DNA from: Tyto alba
Lineage: Eukaryota; Chordata; Aves; Strigiformes; Tytonidae
Assembly: GCF_018691265.1 (NCBI RefSeq)
Contig: NW_024881295.1
Location: 21,752,243-21,816,242, forward strand
Length of the DNA stretch: 64,000 nt
Direction: 5' to 3'
In this document: one piece after another, positions 23,501 through 36,500 of the stretch
Position numbering within the stretch: the first letter of the stretch is position 1
Layout of the letters: each line of letters starts with the position of its first letter
The notes under the pieces: generated by a model
What the model saw: the letters and a program-made list of their open reading frames with translations, nothing else
Databases searched by the model: none
Told to the model about the DNA's origin: nothing
Program-made: the position numbers and the translations under genes

Positions 23501-26036
23501 CCACTCAATCCTACCGTGGCAACCCTCTGGGCTCAAATATACGAAGAAGTCACCGCGTGTCAGCTGAGCTATACTAATGTCCCGCACAGACGCTGTGGGA
23601 TAACGTTGGGTAAGGGACATTAGTTCATCCTTAAATGAAGAGGACTAAATAGTGCTCATTGGCACTAGTGTTAAGTGCCTCGTCAGTGCAGGGAACAGGA
23701 GGATCTGCTCCCAGGCAGCAGTGAGGTTACTGTAGGCAATGCTGGGTCAGTGATGCTGTCTGCTGAAAGTGATAAACAACTTCTCCGGACTCCTTTGCAG
23801 TTCTGCTCTGCAAAAGCAAGAATGTGGCCTCCAGCATCCTAGCAAGTTTTCTTCCAGATGGCAGAGAAACAGAGGAGGATGTAGCAATAATGTAAATACC
23901 TGACTGCACATGTACAAATCCTCTGAACAGGAGATTCCTCACCTTTAAGCTTGAATTTCTGGTGTTCTTGTTTAAAGCTGCCATCACCAAGCCCACCGAC
24001 AGAAACTATCCTAAGGATCAAGCCCATCCACGGAAACGCTTGGCAACAAGTGCATGGAAAATACAAGGCGACTCACCTGAAACCATTTTATCCACGACTG
24101 CATGGACTAACAAATCTGTTAATCAGTTCATGGATTTGTGGGTGCCAAAATCACCTGTATTGCATAGAATTTGAATAATTTCATATTTGGCAACTATGTT
24201 CAAGTACTACTGATAGTGACTAATCCACAATTCTTTCTCCTGTTTCCTTAAGTCCAAGGATAAAGCTTCATGATTTTTTTATTATTGCAGTAGTATTAAA
24301 ATTCCTATTTCTTTGGTCGAGTTGTTTTCAGATCTGCATTTCAGGACCAAAAGAGCGCAGCGCATTGCCAAATAAAACACTGCATTAGTTTTTCTTGAAT
24401 ATAAAGAAGTTTTTCGTGAAACACAAAGAATATCCAGCTACTGCTTTTAGCTCGCACACAGCACTAAAACCTTCAAACAGCCTGGATGAGAAAACCAACG
24501 CCCGAGCACCCTTGCAATGGGAATCTTTGAGAAGTCTTCATGTGAACATGACAGAGCTCTTAAGAAGTGTGTACATTAGAATATAACTGGAAATGCAAAA
24601 CAGTAATTTTCATCTTTCAGTCTGTTTTCTACTCTCTTACCTCTCATTTCACTTCGCCTGCTCTGCATGTGACAGTAAGATTGCTGTAAGTGAACCTGGA
24701 AACCACCATCGCATGGATCCACGAAGGTTTAGCGTTCATTTCAAAAGACTCTTCAGAGCATTTGTTCAAATGTGTCAACATTTTATTCTGATTAAGGCAA
24801 GATGTAACAGCCTAAACATAAACTTCCAGTTATGAACTACTCAAAACTAAACAGGAGTAGCCATTACAAAGGAAAATACATACTTTAAATGTAAAGAGTA
24901 TCAAGAAAAAGTAACACAAAATCAAGACAAAACATTCCAGCTCTACAAACTATTAAGTGCAAAGAAATGTGTATTTTTCTAGTACTAACGTAGCTTTTTT
25001 TTCCATCTATCAGTCTTCAGTGGGATTCACAGGACTGCAGCTCTACTCCAGAAAAGTCTCTTTAAAAAGGCAGTGCAACTCCACAACATCTTTCGCTTCT
25101 CAAGTTTCTTACTCGCAGGGTGAGAAAACTCACCCAGGGACTTGCACGTCAAGCTAGACACATCTTGCCCAGTGCATCCCAAACTGCACGAAAGAATTTG
25201 TAGGATAAATTCTCCTTCCAAAGCACACATGCAACTAAACGGTTTCCAGTGGAAGTCATGCAGGCGCGGGGACAATATGCAGACCAGCATTTGGATCTGA
25301 ACTAGCGATCCTATCGGTGCGAGCCGTCGCAAGCTGAGCTTGTTCTGCCCTCGCTGAATTAGGGTCAGAGATCCAGGCAGTTTTTACAGTCCTGCTTCTG
25401 CCATAGGCTGCATCTCCAGGGACACTCACTAAAACCGATGCCTGACTTTTCAGGCACACTCACACCAAAATACTGCAAAACTACAGCGAATTTTCATCAG
25501 AATTGCCAAAACCTGTCAATTCCGAATTTCTGCTCCCTCAGTATTTAGGATCTACAGGTAGTGCAATACACGAATGACAGCGGACTGGTGACAGTAGAGT
25601 ACATTCCCAGGGTTTCTCCCCCCATTTTTAAATGGAATGTAACAGAAGAGGGAAAAGATGCCCACTGCAAAAGGGACCTGGATCCTTATTTCAACATTTA
25701 AGCACTTTAAAGCTGCGACTTTTCTCCAGGCACATCTAAACAGTCTTGGAGAAGCCCCGGTGAACTGCTTTTGGGAGTCCTGCTGATGGGAGAAGTGCAG
25801 ACCATTTGCACAGACCAGCAAAGGACTGCACATTAAGTGGGGGTTGCGGGGGGGCAGGGGGGGTCCCCAGGATTTTCTCTCTTTTTAGTGCAATGTCACA
25901 GGTGGTTCTGGAGACCTGGGTACTGTCCTTTGCCTTCTGACAATCCGATGTCATCCTTTTTTCCTTTAACCCATTTTCAGCTTTATGTCCATAATTAGAA
26001 AACACCAAACAGGTGTTATTTTCCAAAAAAATTCCA
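17501..26036. other. region between the convergent TMEM213 and KIAA1549 genes
   Basis: No recognisable exon on either strand. Low-complexity patches include an A/C tract with C-runs at about 21820-21880 and a pyrimidine stretch at about 22535-22560. A KIAA1549 3' UTR longer than proposed would run into this region. Confidence 0.5.
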
Positions 26037-26042
26037 TTTATT
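26037..26042 (-). other. KIAA1549: candidate distal KIAA1549 polyadenylation signal
   Basis: Minus-strand AATAAA, followed some 30-40 bases downstream by a GT-rich stretch (tgtttggtgttttct). It would give a 3' UTR of about 4.3 kb. Other minus-strand AATAAA hexamers near 28207-28212 and 29762-29767 are alternatives. Confidence 0.35.
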
Positions 26043-29000
26043 TCTTCTCTGCTGCAAATACATGGCCCACAACATGTTCCCACCTCAAAGTCAGAAATGT
26101 TCTTCGTCCTGACACTTCAAACCCCTTGGCCAAGGTACGTTTTTCTCAGGGATGAGCACCAGTTAACAAAGAACTGCTAGGTAAGGCATGGAATGTGAAA
26201 TGCCCATTTCTTCCCGGCTGGGAAATTGTTAAAGCTGGAAAAGTTGAGAATGTAGTGAGGGTAAGAGTATAAAAATTAGATCAACCAGCTACTGCCATCC
26301 ACGCCACAAAAGTGGTGACTTCACTTGGGCTTGGATACACACCAGCTTCCTTGTATAATCCATCTCAATGTGTTCTCAGGCCTTGAGTTAACACACAACA
26401 GTGTCAGCTGTTTTGGCTCTTGGGAAGTTATGATCCCTGTGAACAGCCTCTTTCTAAAATAACACTGCAACCCTGCTGTCAGTGGTCTAACTGAAAGGCA
26501 CTGGCTTCAGCAATTGGTAGGAACATCCACTTTTGGGTGATTATTTAGGTATTTATGTGTGTGCACGATAATGGGGTGGCCAACATCTCGCCAACCACTT
26601 CTTTGGGTGCAGAGGTGATGTACAGACCTTGTGTGATGCTGCTGCTCTCCAACCACTACATATGAAGCCTGCTCCAAACCACTGCAAGTACAGTACATTG
26701 CAAAGGGTCAGCGAAATTCCATTTACTGCTCCAAAGTGCAAATATTTAACATTGTGAGTCCAGCACCCATGCAATTCACTAGTCCTAAAAGCAAGGTTTT
26801 CTTTCCTGGGTCACATGCCCACAGTCACCGACAGGGCCATGTGTTACATCCTGGTAGAGAATATTTTATAGTACTCAAGTGTGCCCTGCCTTTGAAATTG
26901 GGTGGATGAAAAACAATTATAAAATTTCACTTAGCTCCAAAGATAATCAAGAAGCAGGCTAGGGGTCAACATTTTGGCCGTGAAAAAGAAAAGCAAACCA
27001 AGCTAAATTATGTAGCTCTCATCTCGCCAAGTTCTTCTCTACGCCAAACTAAACACAGACTAAACACAAATGTCAAGGAAAATTGTGAACAAAGAGAAGA
27101 GCCCGAGGATTCCATGAACCAGATGGTTTAGTCATGTAAATGGATGTAGCTGTTGGTAACAGCTTTCTGTGCCTGCACCAACTTCTCGTCTGATTAGTGT
27201 TTTCAGAAACCATTATATGCATTAACGGATACTTAAATTCAGGATACTTTAAGTTTCAGAAAAAAAGGTTTGGGTCCCCCCCCCCCCCCTTTAATAGGGC
27301 AGTAAAAAAAAATTGGCAACAGAGCTGAAGCACAAGGGGATGCAGAAGCTTACAGATTTTTTTTTTTTTCTTTCCACCCCCCCTGAATTCCCAAGTGGAA
27401 ACACACATTTTGGCACACGCATTCCAGAGTCCTTTCGTAGCACATGAAAACCCCAGCTTTCCCTGTAGCTGCAGAAAGAAAAGTGTGGGTCTTCCTTGTT
27501 AAGATCATCTTGGCCTGGTGCCTTACGTGTGACTTTTCTTACTATATGAAGATGCAGACTACGCCGTATCATTTTTTGTGAAGAGTGGATCAGGTCTCCA
27601 GCCAGTCTGAGAATGTAACTTCCAAGCATAGCTTTCCGATGTTTTATATTTTACTGTCCTGCCCTGTGAACTTGCAAGGTTTTGAAGAGGGATTTTTGCA
27701 TCAGAAAGCCTCTTTTGTTTATCAGTGCATATTTATCCCGTGTCCTGTGTTCTTTGTAAGATTTGGGACTGAAAAGGGATACTCTTCCAAACATAAGAAA
27801 AAATGGAATCTCACAATAGCATTGCCATTACTAGCAAAAGTGAATGAGAAATGGCTTAAGTACCTCTAATTTTCAAAGCTGCTGTTTCATATTCCTTCTT
27901 AAATAGCTGGAACCAGCAACCAGACAATGAACTTACTTTCTAGAAGCCCACATTTTCTTGAAGTCACAGTAACGTGCTAATATTATAAGCACTGGCCTCT
28001 GACATCACTGCAGAATTAAGCTGGAGAAGGATGTGGGCTCTGAGAGATGGTTTCAATGGGAATGCTTAGGAACAGCAAGCCTTCAGCATTGTCAAAAAGA
28101 CCAAATTAACATTGCCTGACACATTCTTCATTCTGCAAAACCTGACATTTTGCAGAAGTATTGGCAGCATTCACATTTACAAACTTGGCAGAAAAGAAAC
28201 GTTTCTTTATTTTTATCCCAGAAGTGATTATCAAACAAAAAGCTTAAAAAATTCAGAACATAATGACCTGTTGGTGCTGCTGTTCACAACCATGCTGGTG
28301 TTCCGACTCCATTCAAACCTCAACCAGTGCCCACGAGGGCTTTAAGTATTGGCCAGGGAACTGGAAATTAATTTAGACTACTTTACTACAGTCAGTCCCT
28401 CAAAACAATTTCATACAGCCTTTTGATGACCATGGGCAAACAGAAAAATAACTGAGCTTCCTAATAAAGAGGGGAAACATCCCACTTTTTTTTTCCCAAA
28501 TCAGTGAGGACACAGTTGCTTCCCACTCCTGGCACTGGCAAGGAATGTTCTGTACACACTTCATGAACAAGGTACACAACGTTCTTCCATGGCATCCTCC
28601 TACCTGTTTTCATTTGAGTCTGAGTGAGTCCTGTCACAGTTACTGAGCTGGGCACTGGAACCAGGAACAGGTTTGGCAGCCAAAGACCACCACACCACAC
28701 CAGCATTCCGCACCTGTATTTTACCAGTGCCGTTTCTACCCCAGTAAACCAGGCAAACCCAGCCCTACCCTGATCAAGTGCCCGGCGATCTCTTTGGCAG
28801 CCTGCTGTTCCTTAGACCTTTTCACAACTACCACCTGCTAGTGTTTGACATACCCACACTGTAGCACCAAGTAGTTTTGCTTTTCATTTTTCCAGGGCGA
28901 GGCTCCCAAGCCTCCTCACAAACACTGAGCTTATCCTCTACTGCTGTGCCAGTTTGTTAGCTTTAGTTCAGTCTGACCTGAAAATAAAAACACTCCAACA

Positions 29001-30329
29001 AATCATGACTTAAGTAAAATTTCCGCGTGTATTATGTCAGTTACAGTTATGCAATGGCCAAATATTAGTAAATTCGTAGCTAATATTAAATTAAAACTCT
29101 GGAAAAAACAGCGACAAACAGTTCCATGGCACGTACCATTCTTACCATGGGGATAATGCTTACCCTTTGTCCAAAGGGACAGTGGAAACAAGTATAAATA
29201 TAGAAACTGTCTCAAAACTGCAAATCTAAGCCTATGTTAATGCTCTAAACTGTCACTGACTTTCACTAAAATTATTCAGATCCAAACGTAAGCAATGATT
29301 TAGGACATCAATTTCTAACGTAATGCTGGTGACCCTGTACCGGTCAGGCTGGATCGGTTTCTGTCCACAAAGCAAACCACAGAGTGGCAATACCTTATCG
29401 CTGGTCTTGCAAGAGCAGACAGTATGTAAAAAAATTTTTTAAAGACATACACACACGTTTCCCCAAATTCAACTGTGGCGGAGTATTTTTCACCTAGTTT
29501 TCAATGATTTTTAAACAAAATAAATACTAAGCCCTTTCTGTTTGGATGCTTTGCTTTGTTTTTCCAGCCTGAATGAGTCTACAGATATCTTCTTAGTTAT
29601 ACAAGGCCAATGTTTCACTTTGCGAACATTGAAGATGAAGGAACACTTGAAGCTTCAGCACCAGAAGGAAAACAAGGAAGAGTGCAGAGAGTAGCTCCAT
29701 TTGGAAGCACAGAGCTATAACAATTATTGTTCTAGTTCGTTACAAGTAGCTCATGAAGATTTTTATTCTAAGTAGTCCAATTGTTCCTGACAACCGAAGT
29801 GATTCCTATGTGGGTGCGATCCCACCTTCAACACCCTTGAGCTGACAGAGTTTGTAATCTTGCAGAACAACAACTCAAACCAGTTCCCCATAAGCACTGG
29901 AGAGATCAGAATACTTGTAACCTCTTGCCAAGTGTCACCTCAGTTTATTCAAACCTTCGCCTACTTCCTTAGAAAAAGGAGTCTATCATACCTGGAGTTC
30001 GTTCCTGTGATTTTTTTTTTTTTGTTGCTGGAGTGTTGACTTCTTGACCTCAGGTTTTATTTATTTGTTAGGCTGAATGAGGGTAGGGAGAGAAGAGGAG
30101 CACCGTAATATCAGCAGATGAATTAATATTACTTGTGATGACACTGATGATTTTCCCTGTTTGTCCCCCATCCCTCCTTACTATCCTCATTGTGCTGCCT
30201 TTTTCCTTTTTTTCCAGAGCGCTGCCGACAGAGCTGTGAAAGTTCATTCTTTTGAACGTTGCTGATTTCCTCTAAGTCTTTGCTTCCATAGGAAGCAGAT
30301 ACCCGGCAGATTTGCAAGGGAATGCTAAA
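26043..30329 (-). other. KIAA1549: KIAA1549 3' UTR (probable)
   Basis: Continuous with the stop codon at 30330-30332. The human gene also has a multi-kilobase 3' UTR. It contains a C14 run at 27276-27289. There is no coding signal and no mobile element was recognised. Confidence 0.5.
27276..27289 (+). repeat. poly(C) run, 14 C
   Basis: A homopolymer in the presumed KIAA1549 3' UTR, read as G14 in the transcript. Such a run is prone to sequencing and assembly length errors. Confidence 0.85.
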
Positions 30330-30584
30330 TCAACTGTGGAAGTTCTGCACTGTTGTCTGTTTCTGAGAAAGTCGTAGAAGTTCTTCTCTAATTGCTTTGA
30401 TAAGAGAGGCTGAAGAGTGACCTGGCTGGAGGTCCTCAGTGGAACTGGTGGTGTAGCAAAGGCCCTGGCCCTGAAGGCTGTTGTGTGGAAGCTGAGCAGG
30501 GGGTGCTGAAGGCTGCCTGGCTGAAGTCCTCGGCATCTGGAATGCTGGTGAGGAGGAATATTCTTGGTGTCCATGCATATGCGT
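30330..30584 (-). CDS. KIAA1549: KIAA1549 terminal coding exon with stop
   Basis: Encodes [18 protein letters not shown], a Ser/Pro/Gln-rich middle, then [18 protein letters not shown] and [19 protein letters not shown] with the stop at 30330-30332. The acceptor is ctttttccag. The last 35 residues are nearly identical to human. Confidence 0.97.
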   Translation of the reverse strand, partial: THMHGHQEYSSSPAFQMPRTSARQPSAPPAQLPHNSLQGQGLCYTTSSTEDLQPGHSSASLIKAIREELLRLSQKQTTVQNFHS

Positions 30585-33500
30585 CTGGAAAAAGGTAGAA
30601 AGCATTATTGTACTTTCTGAACAACCGCGGTAATCCCAGAAAAGACAAGAAAGCAAAAAGGCAAAGAACAGAGGGAGAGCAGCATGGAGATGCTTCTACC
30701 TGCTGCCACTGTTCTTATGTTGTATGCATGAGTGATTCCGCTTATGGAGCACAAAACGACAAGTGTACACAAAACTGCTGGACTGACTCAAGCTCAAGGA
30801 TTTTCAAAATCCCTTTGAGCATCCATTAAAAAGTCTGATCCCCCTTCTAACCTATGGTATGTTCAGAAACTGAAATGAAAGGAGGTGGGAAGAAGAAACA
30901 CGGAACTGGAAGTCAACAGAATTGGCTTATCTTTCCCTGCCTTTCCACCAACTTCCTAAAAAACAACAGGCAAATCACTCTCTTCCCAGCTGTCATTTCT
31001 CCACACTATTTATAGATAGATACACTACTGATCTCACTTTCTCCTCCTCTGCCTGGCTTGCCTGTTCAGACCGGACACTCGTGAGGACCCTGTGACTGAC
31101 CAGTGCTCAGGAAAACACGGTCAATAGAAGCAGCAGGAGGAAACTATTCGAATCCGAAAGACAAGATTTTTCTACACTCAACAGCTGTTTTACATATCTG
31201 AGAAACGCTATCCCAGTTTAGGGACAATCACTGTTTCAGGGTAGAAAGGGGTTAATTCTGCATTTGTCAGCAACATACGTTTTCTAACAAAACAAGAGAG
31301 AAACAAAACAAAAGCCTGAGTTTATGGGCTCGTCTATTTGGAAAGAAATCTGCTTACACTAAAACAAAGCATGAATTTACAGTACACGAGGTGACTGCAC
31401 CAACTCCCAGTACCGACACAAACGAGGTACGCTGCAAAACATCTAAATTCCAGCTGACACCCCCAAAGCAAGCGCTTCCTCAGGCCTCGTATGGCTGGAG
31501 CCTGAGAGGAGAAAACCCTGGGCACAAAGGACTTGCTCAGACCGACCCTGCTGGACCCACAACGGGGAGCAGAGCAGTGCAAGCCCCTTCGAGGGGGCTG
31601 CGGAGCAGCTAGCTGCAGCACGTTCAGGGGACAGTTATCACAGTTCGGTGAGCACCGTCCTGCTCCGTGGATGCGCCTACAAGGAGTGGCAGAGAGGGCA
31701 AGCTGATGAGGGAGGAAAGGAGAGGAGGAAGGTCAGCTGGAAGAGGATTTGGGGGCCAGGGGGAGGGGAACGAAGGGAGGGATTACGCGGCAGAGCCTGG
31801 GAAGGGTATGGGGGACCTAGAGTGCCCGTGGCAGCGGTGCGCTGGGAACGCAAAAAGGCACGAGAGTATGTTCCTTAACACCTCCCATAACATAAATAAA
31901 TAAAATCGAAGCCATTTTGTGCCAAGTAGAACTAACAATAGATTCTGACTCTCTCGCGCAGCTCATGCACAGCACTCATCATTTGCAGTTAATTGGTGGA
32001 GAGAGATTAAGTGGAAAAGAGGCTTTACTAGAAGAATGATAGGTAAAGAAGGTTTTCCGAGTAACATCCTGTCTTTCTTCTTAGAAAAGGGAGGCCACTG
32101 TATTATCAGAAGGAATGAATGGGTCTCTTGATTGTTCAGAGCTACTCCTTTGGCAGTGGAACCTGAAACGAATTCATACATGCAGTCTAGAGTTTGCAAA
32201 CCTCACAAGTACTCCTGTGGGTTTGTAGAAAAGAGAGGACATAAAAAAAAGATTAAAAGCAAACATTCCTTGACACGTGAGTCTTAACGGCAACCTAAAT
32301 TATGTTCAAGTTACTTTCACATTAAAATGCATTAACATGATTCAGCTCCCGTCTCATACTGCACTGGATTAGCACCATAAGAATGGTTTCTTAAGGGAAG
32401 ATGACTGCAGTGGCTGTTTTTGAACATTCAGGCTATCAGAGTTTTCTTAAATATCTCAGAAAAATAAAAGTGTGTATTTCCATGACCTCATATATAATGT
32501 CAGAATTAAACAGGTCTGATAACTTTCAAAACCAAATTGGTTTAGAAACCTAACCTATACTAAACTGTAATAGCAAAATAAAGACAGTAGAAGGTTAGAA
32601 GAATTTAGTTTTTTAGGGGTTTTTTTTGTTTGTTTGGTCTACCAGCAGAAGTATACATTGATATATTATGTATGTAACTATATATAGTTTTATATAGTAG
32701 TATCTATAAATGATGTATTTTTATATAGAAACTTCTGTATAATTAATAGCAGTATAAAATAATCGACAAAATATCTTTATTAAATCTTCCTTCTTAAGGA
32801 ATGAAGATTTATGAGATGACACTGTGAACTCGTTAATCTCCATTTAATAGCTGTTGAACTTTATGACCGATTTCAACTGATTTGGATGTGTAACTATATA
32901 CACACACACAGCTGTATATGTATGAACAGACAGACATGATAAAATTCACAAAAGTAGGTAGCTAATTAGCCATAACCTCACCTGTGCTATCCCTGAATCT
33001 GCTCCTGCATAGCAGAAAGGCCCTGTTAGGCTGTGCTCAGCTGGACCTGCCACAGCCAGGACGTATCGCACAGGGGATGGCTCGGGGACACGAGAGACAA
33101 CTTGAAGTATGGTGAGATGGTTTACAGACACTACGGTGGGCAGCCAGAGTATAAATATAAAGTAAAAGGGTAACGGTGGCTTGGGGGAAACACTGGAAGC
33201 CTGGAGAAGACTTGGGAGAACAGTGAGGAGCTACAGGGGATTGGAGAAGGATGGGAGGTGATGCCAGGTGGTGGCAGGGAGGCAGAGATGCACAAGACAC
33301 TGCACACATCTGCAAGAAACCCGGCTTCAGCTGTTCTGTTGCTCAAACGACCCCTTGCTCAGTACTGTATTTCGTGTCCGTTAAGGAAAAGCTGTGATTA
33401 TCCTGCTTGCCCAGGCCTTCTAGATGGCGAACTGATGGTCACCTACTTGCTGGCTTGGGGTCAGGAGATACAAGTGGGAGGTCGTATTCCAGCAGAAAAT

Positions 33501-36500
33501 CAGGTGTTGACTGCAGGAGTAGTAGGAGAGGATACTGCGAGGAAAAGGGCCCTTGAAGAAACACAAATGCAGATGTCTCCCGAGTTTGCAGGTAAGAACA
33601 ACATTCTAGATATTATCTTCCTAAACGCAGAGTTTCATGTTAGAAACTTGCTCAGAATGAGGTAGCAGCAAGGCTGTTTGTAAAGAATCAGTTAAATACT
33701 GCACCTTAAAGGAACGTGACTGTCATTAAGTAAAACCTCCTCTCCAAAAGGAGGAAAGAAAAATTTAGAGCTCTGTCCTAGTGAAGGAATCCAAACCCGG
33801 AAGGTAATTATTTAACTACAGAAAACTACCAACTAGGGCTCATCTAATAATGCTTCCTTTTTTTTTTTTTTTTTTCAATTGGAATAATCCTTTGGGAAAA
33901 AAAAAAAAAAAAAGAATTCTGAAAAGGAAAGTGCAAGCAACTAGGTGAGCTCTCCTACAACTGACACCATATTCAGATAATTTTAGTCCATGATCTCCAC
34001 CTCTTGCCTTTTTTTAACAAACAAAACAAAACCAAACTATAAAACCAAACTGAAAAAAAAATAAATCACACTGCAGTAACATGAACTGCAGCAACCAGTG
34101 AGCAGAAAGTTCTGTCAAAGCCTAGGAAGTGCTTAAACTCTGATTAATTAAAAGAAAGTCAGCCTGGACTGAGGTGACATGTACCCATCCGAAATGGTGA
34201 CTGAAGGTGCAAACTGCAACCAAATCATACTGTACTGGGCCATGAATCTTTGAAAGTTGTGCAGGTAACTGATGTCAAAACCAACTCTTTGCATAGCATC
34301 TCGGACAACGGGTCTGTAACTGAATTTTCAGTAATTTGTTAGCAATTCAAGTAATAAAATATCAAGAAAGTAATGGCTAAACATGCACTTGGGGGACAGA
34401 AGGGAAAGGCCCACAGATTTAGAAAAGAAAAGTAATTTTCAGAATAGAAAAACAAATGATAAGGGGCAATGAATGGTAACCTAGAGATGCCTCTGAAAAT
34501 GGAACAGAAGAAGCACTAAGATGTCTCATGTAAGTGCTCTTCCAGATGCAAACTGAAATTATGATGACGTTGCACTCAAATACCACTGTCCCAAGCACAG
34601 GTAACAAGTTAAATTAGGCAAATACATCTTTCAGCTTTGACAGTTGAAATTTTTGATTAGTTTCAGTAGGGTTTGTCTCTAGTATGTCCAGCTGTCAGAA
34701 GCTTTAGGCTGCTCCTCTCAAGTTCATTTGGAGTGGGTGGCAGCTCAGCTTCACCAAAATCTAAAGAAAAGGCCCATCCCGTTGCATTTCCTTCCTGCAA
34801 AGCCATTCTGAGATCATGCAATACTGCAAAGCAGCTTCAGTAGTGTGAACACACACTGCCTTAAGTATGCAAAAGAAGGAGATCATTCCTCTCTCCCTCA
34901 AGGAAGAAACCAGAAAAATGACAGTTTAAGCAAAGGAGCAAAAGAAGGGGTATAAAGCTGTCGTTCTCAAGAGTACTACAGTAAACTTGCCACACCCGTC
35001 TGTTTCAGGATGCAAGTACATCAAACGTGGACTGGTAGCAGGCAACCGTACCTTTCCTGGAAAGGCCATACACTATCCTCAGCCTCACACATCTGGCTGA
35101 ATCAGAAACATCAACCTCTGGAAGCACCACTGCCAAGAACATGAAATCACGATGGCTGCCTAGGCAACACTGGTAAATGAATACATTTTAATTTAGCATA
35201 TCCTGCTGACTGAGGGGAGGAAAATAACTTGTTTAGGAACAGCTCTACTGTTATGTGCAAGTATGTACCTCATTCTGTTGCCCTGACTCCTGCTGTTGTG
35301 CACCGATACAGAAGACAAAAGAACTATACCAATACAAAGTAGGACAGTAGTCTGGGACAATTGAATTCAATGCTTTCTACTTACAATGATCTCAAAATAC
35401 AGAGGCATATTTCAAAGAAGAAAATGGAAAGCAGTATCCACCTCTGCTGGAGCTCAGAAGCAGAACTGGGTGAACTGCAATTAATGGGTGAAGGCCTCAA
35501 GTGAGAAAAAAAAAAAAAAAAGGGTTAGGGTAGAGTGAAATAAAGCAGTTAGAGAGAGAAGCAAAGGTGAAAGAACAGCAAGCAAAAGTTAGAAGAGCTA
35601 ACGAGGGTTTGAAGAGCAAAGCAAAGAATGTCAGAGAAGCAACTGAAAGTATTCCAGGGGGGGAAAAGTTCCAAACAGTAATGCAGGAAAAAAAATACCC
35701 GAACATATCACTACTTCAGAAACTATGCAAATGTGTAACACAGTACTCACTGCATCTCGCCTAGCATATTCATCCTCTCCACGGTACTGGGGCCACCCTG
35801 GCCCCCCCGGCTGGCCATGCCCTGCTCTGCCTGAGGGGATCTCCACTTGTTGACCTCCGATCCTGCTAGCAATTCCCACCTGAGTGAGGTGCTGTATCTG
35901 AGAACCTTAAAAGCAAATATTGTTTTTTCATCTTTATACATAGTCAAGTTTGTAGGGCAGACAAATGACAACATAAAATTTTGTTGGAAGCAGGAGACAA
36001 GAAGAAAGTGAAGCTCTGTTTCTGTGCAATTAATAATAAAAAAAAAAAAAAATCAGCAGAAAGAAGGCTGTCAGTGTAGAATAAAGAAGAAAAAGTTACG
36101 TGCATTTTGTGCAGTTCATTTGAGTGTGATGCTTTTCATTGCCACTGCACTGAAAGAAGAGGTTGAGATACATGCATCTCGGACATGGACTACACTTCAT
36201 TCCAAAAACATGCCAGCCCTTTCCAATCAGCATTTACTGAAAGCCCTGGCAATGCTTTCATGTAAATTATTTAGCAGCAAAGAGAAGACACTTGCCCCTG
36301 TGGTCCACCTTATTTGCATCACACTGGCAAGACCCTAACTCTCCAGACTGCTTTCTGTTCTATCTCTCAGAAGAATAAAATACATGACTACATGAGTACG
36401 GTTCTTTCACCTTTGCTTTGTGGTTAAATATTAAACGATGCTGTTGTTGACTAACGAGAAGGTCAGAACACGCTGTATCTCCTTTCAGCCGGAAAGCTAA

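Noticed and set aside
33258..33414. Upstream part of the plus-strand frame before the antisense exon candidate
   Set aside because: No start-site context or splice support. Only the part between the splice-like sites is worth testing.
35519..35531. Telomere-like agggttaggg
   Set aside because: Only about one and a half units; expected by chance in 64 kb.
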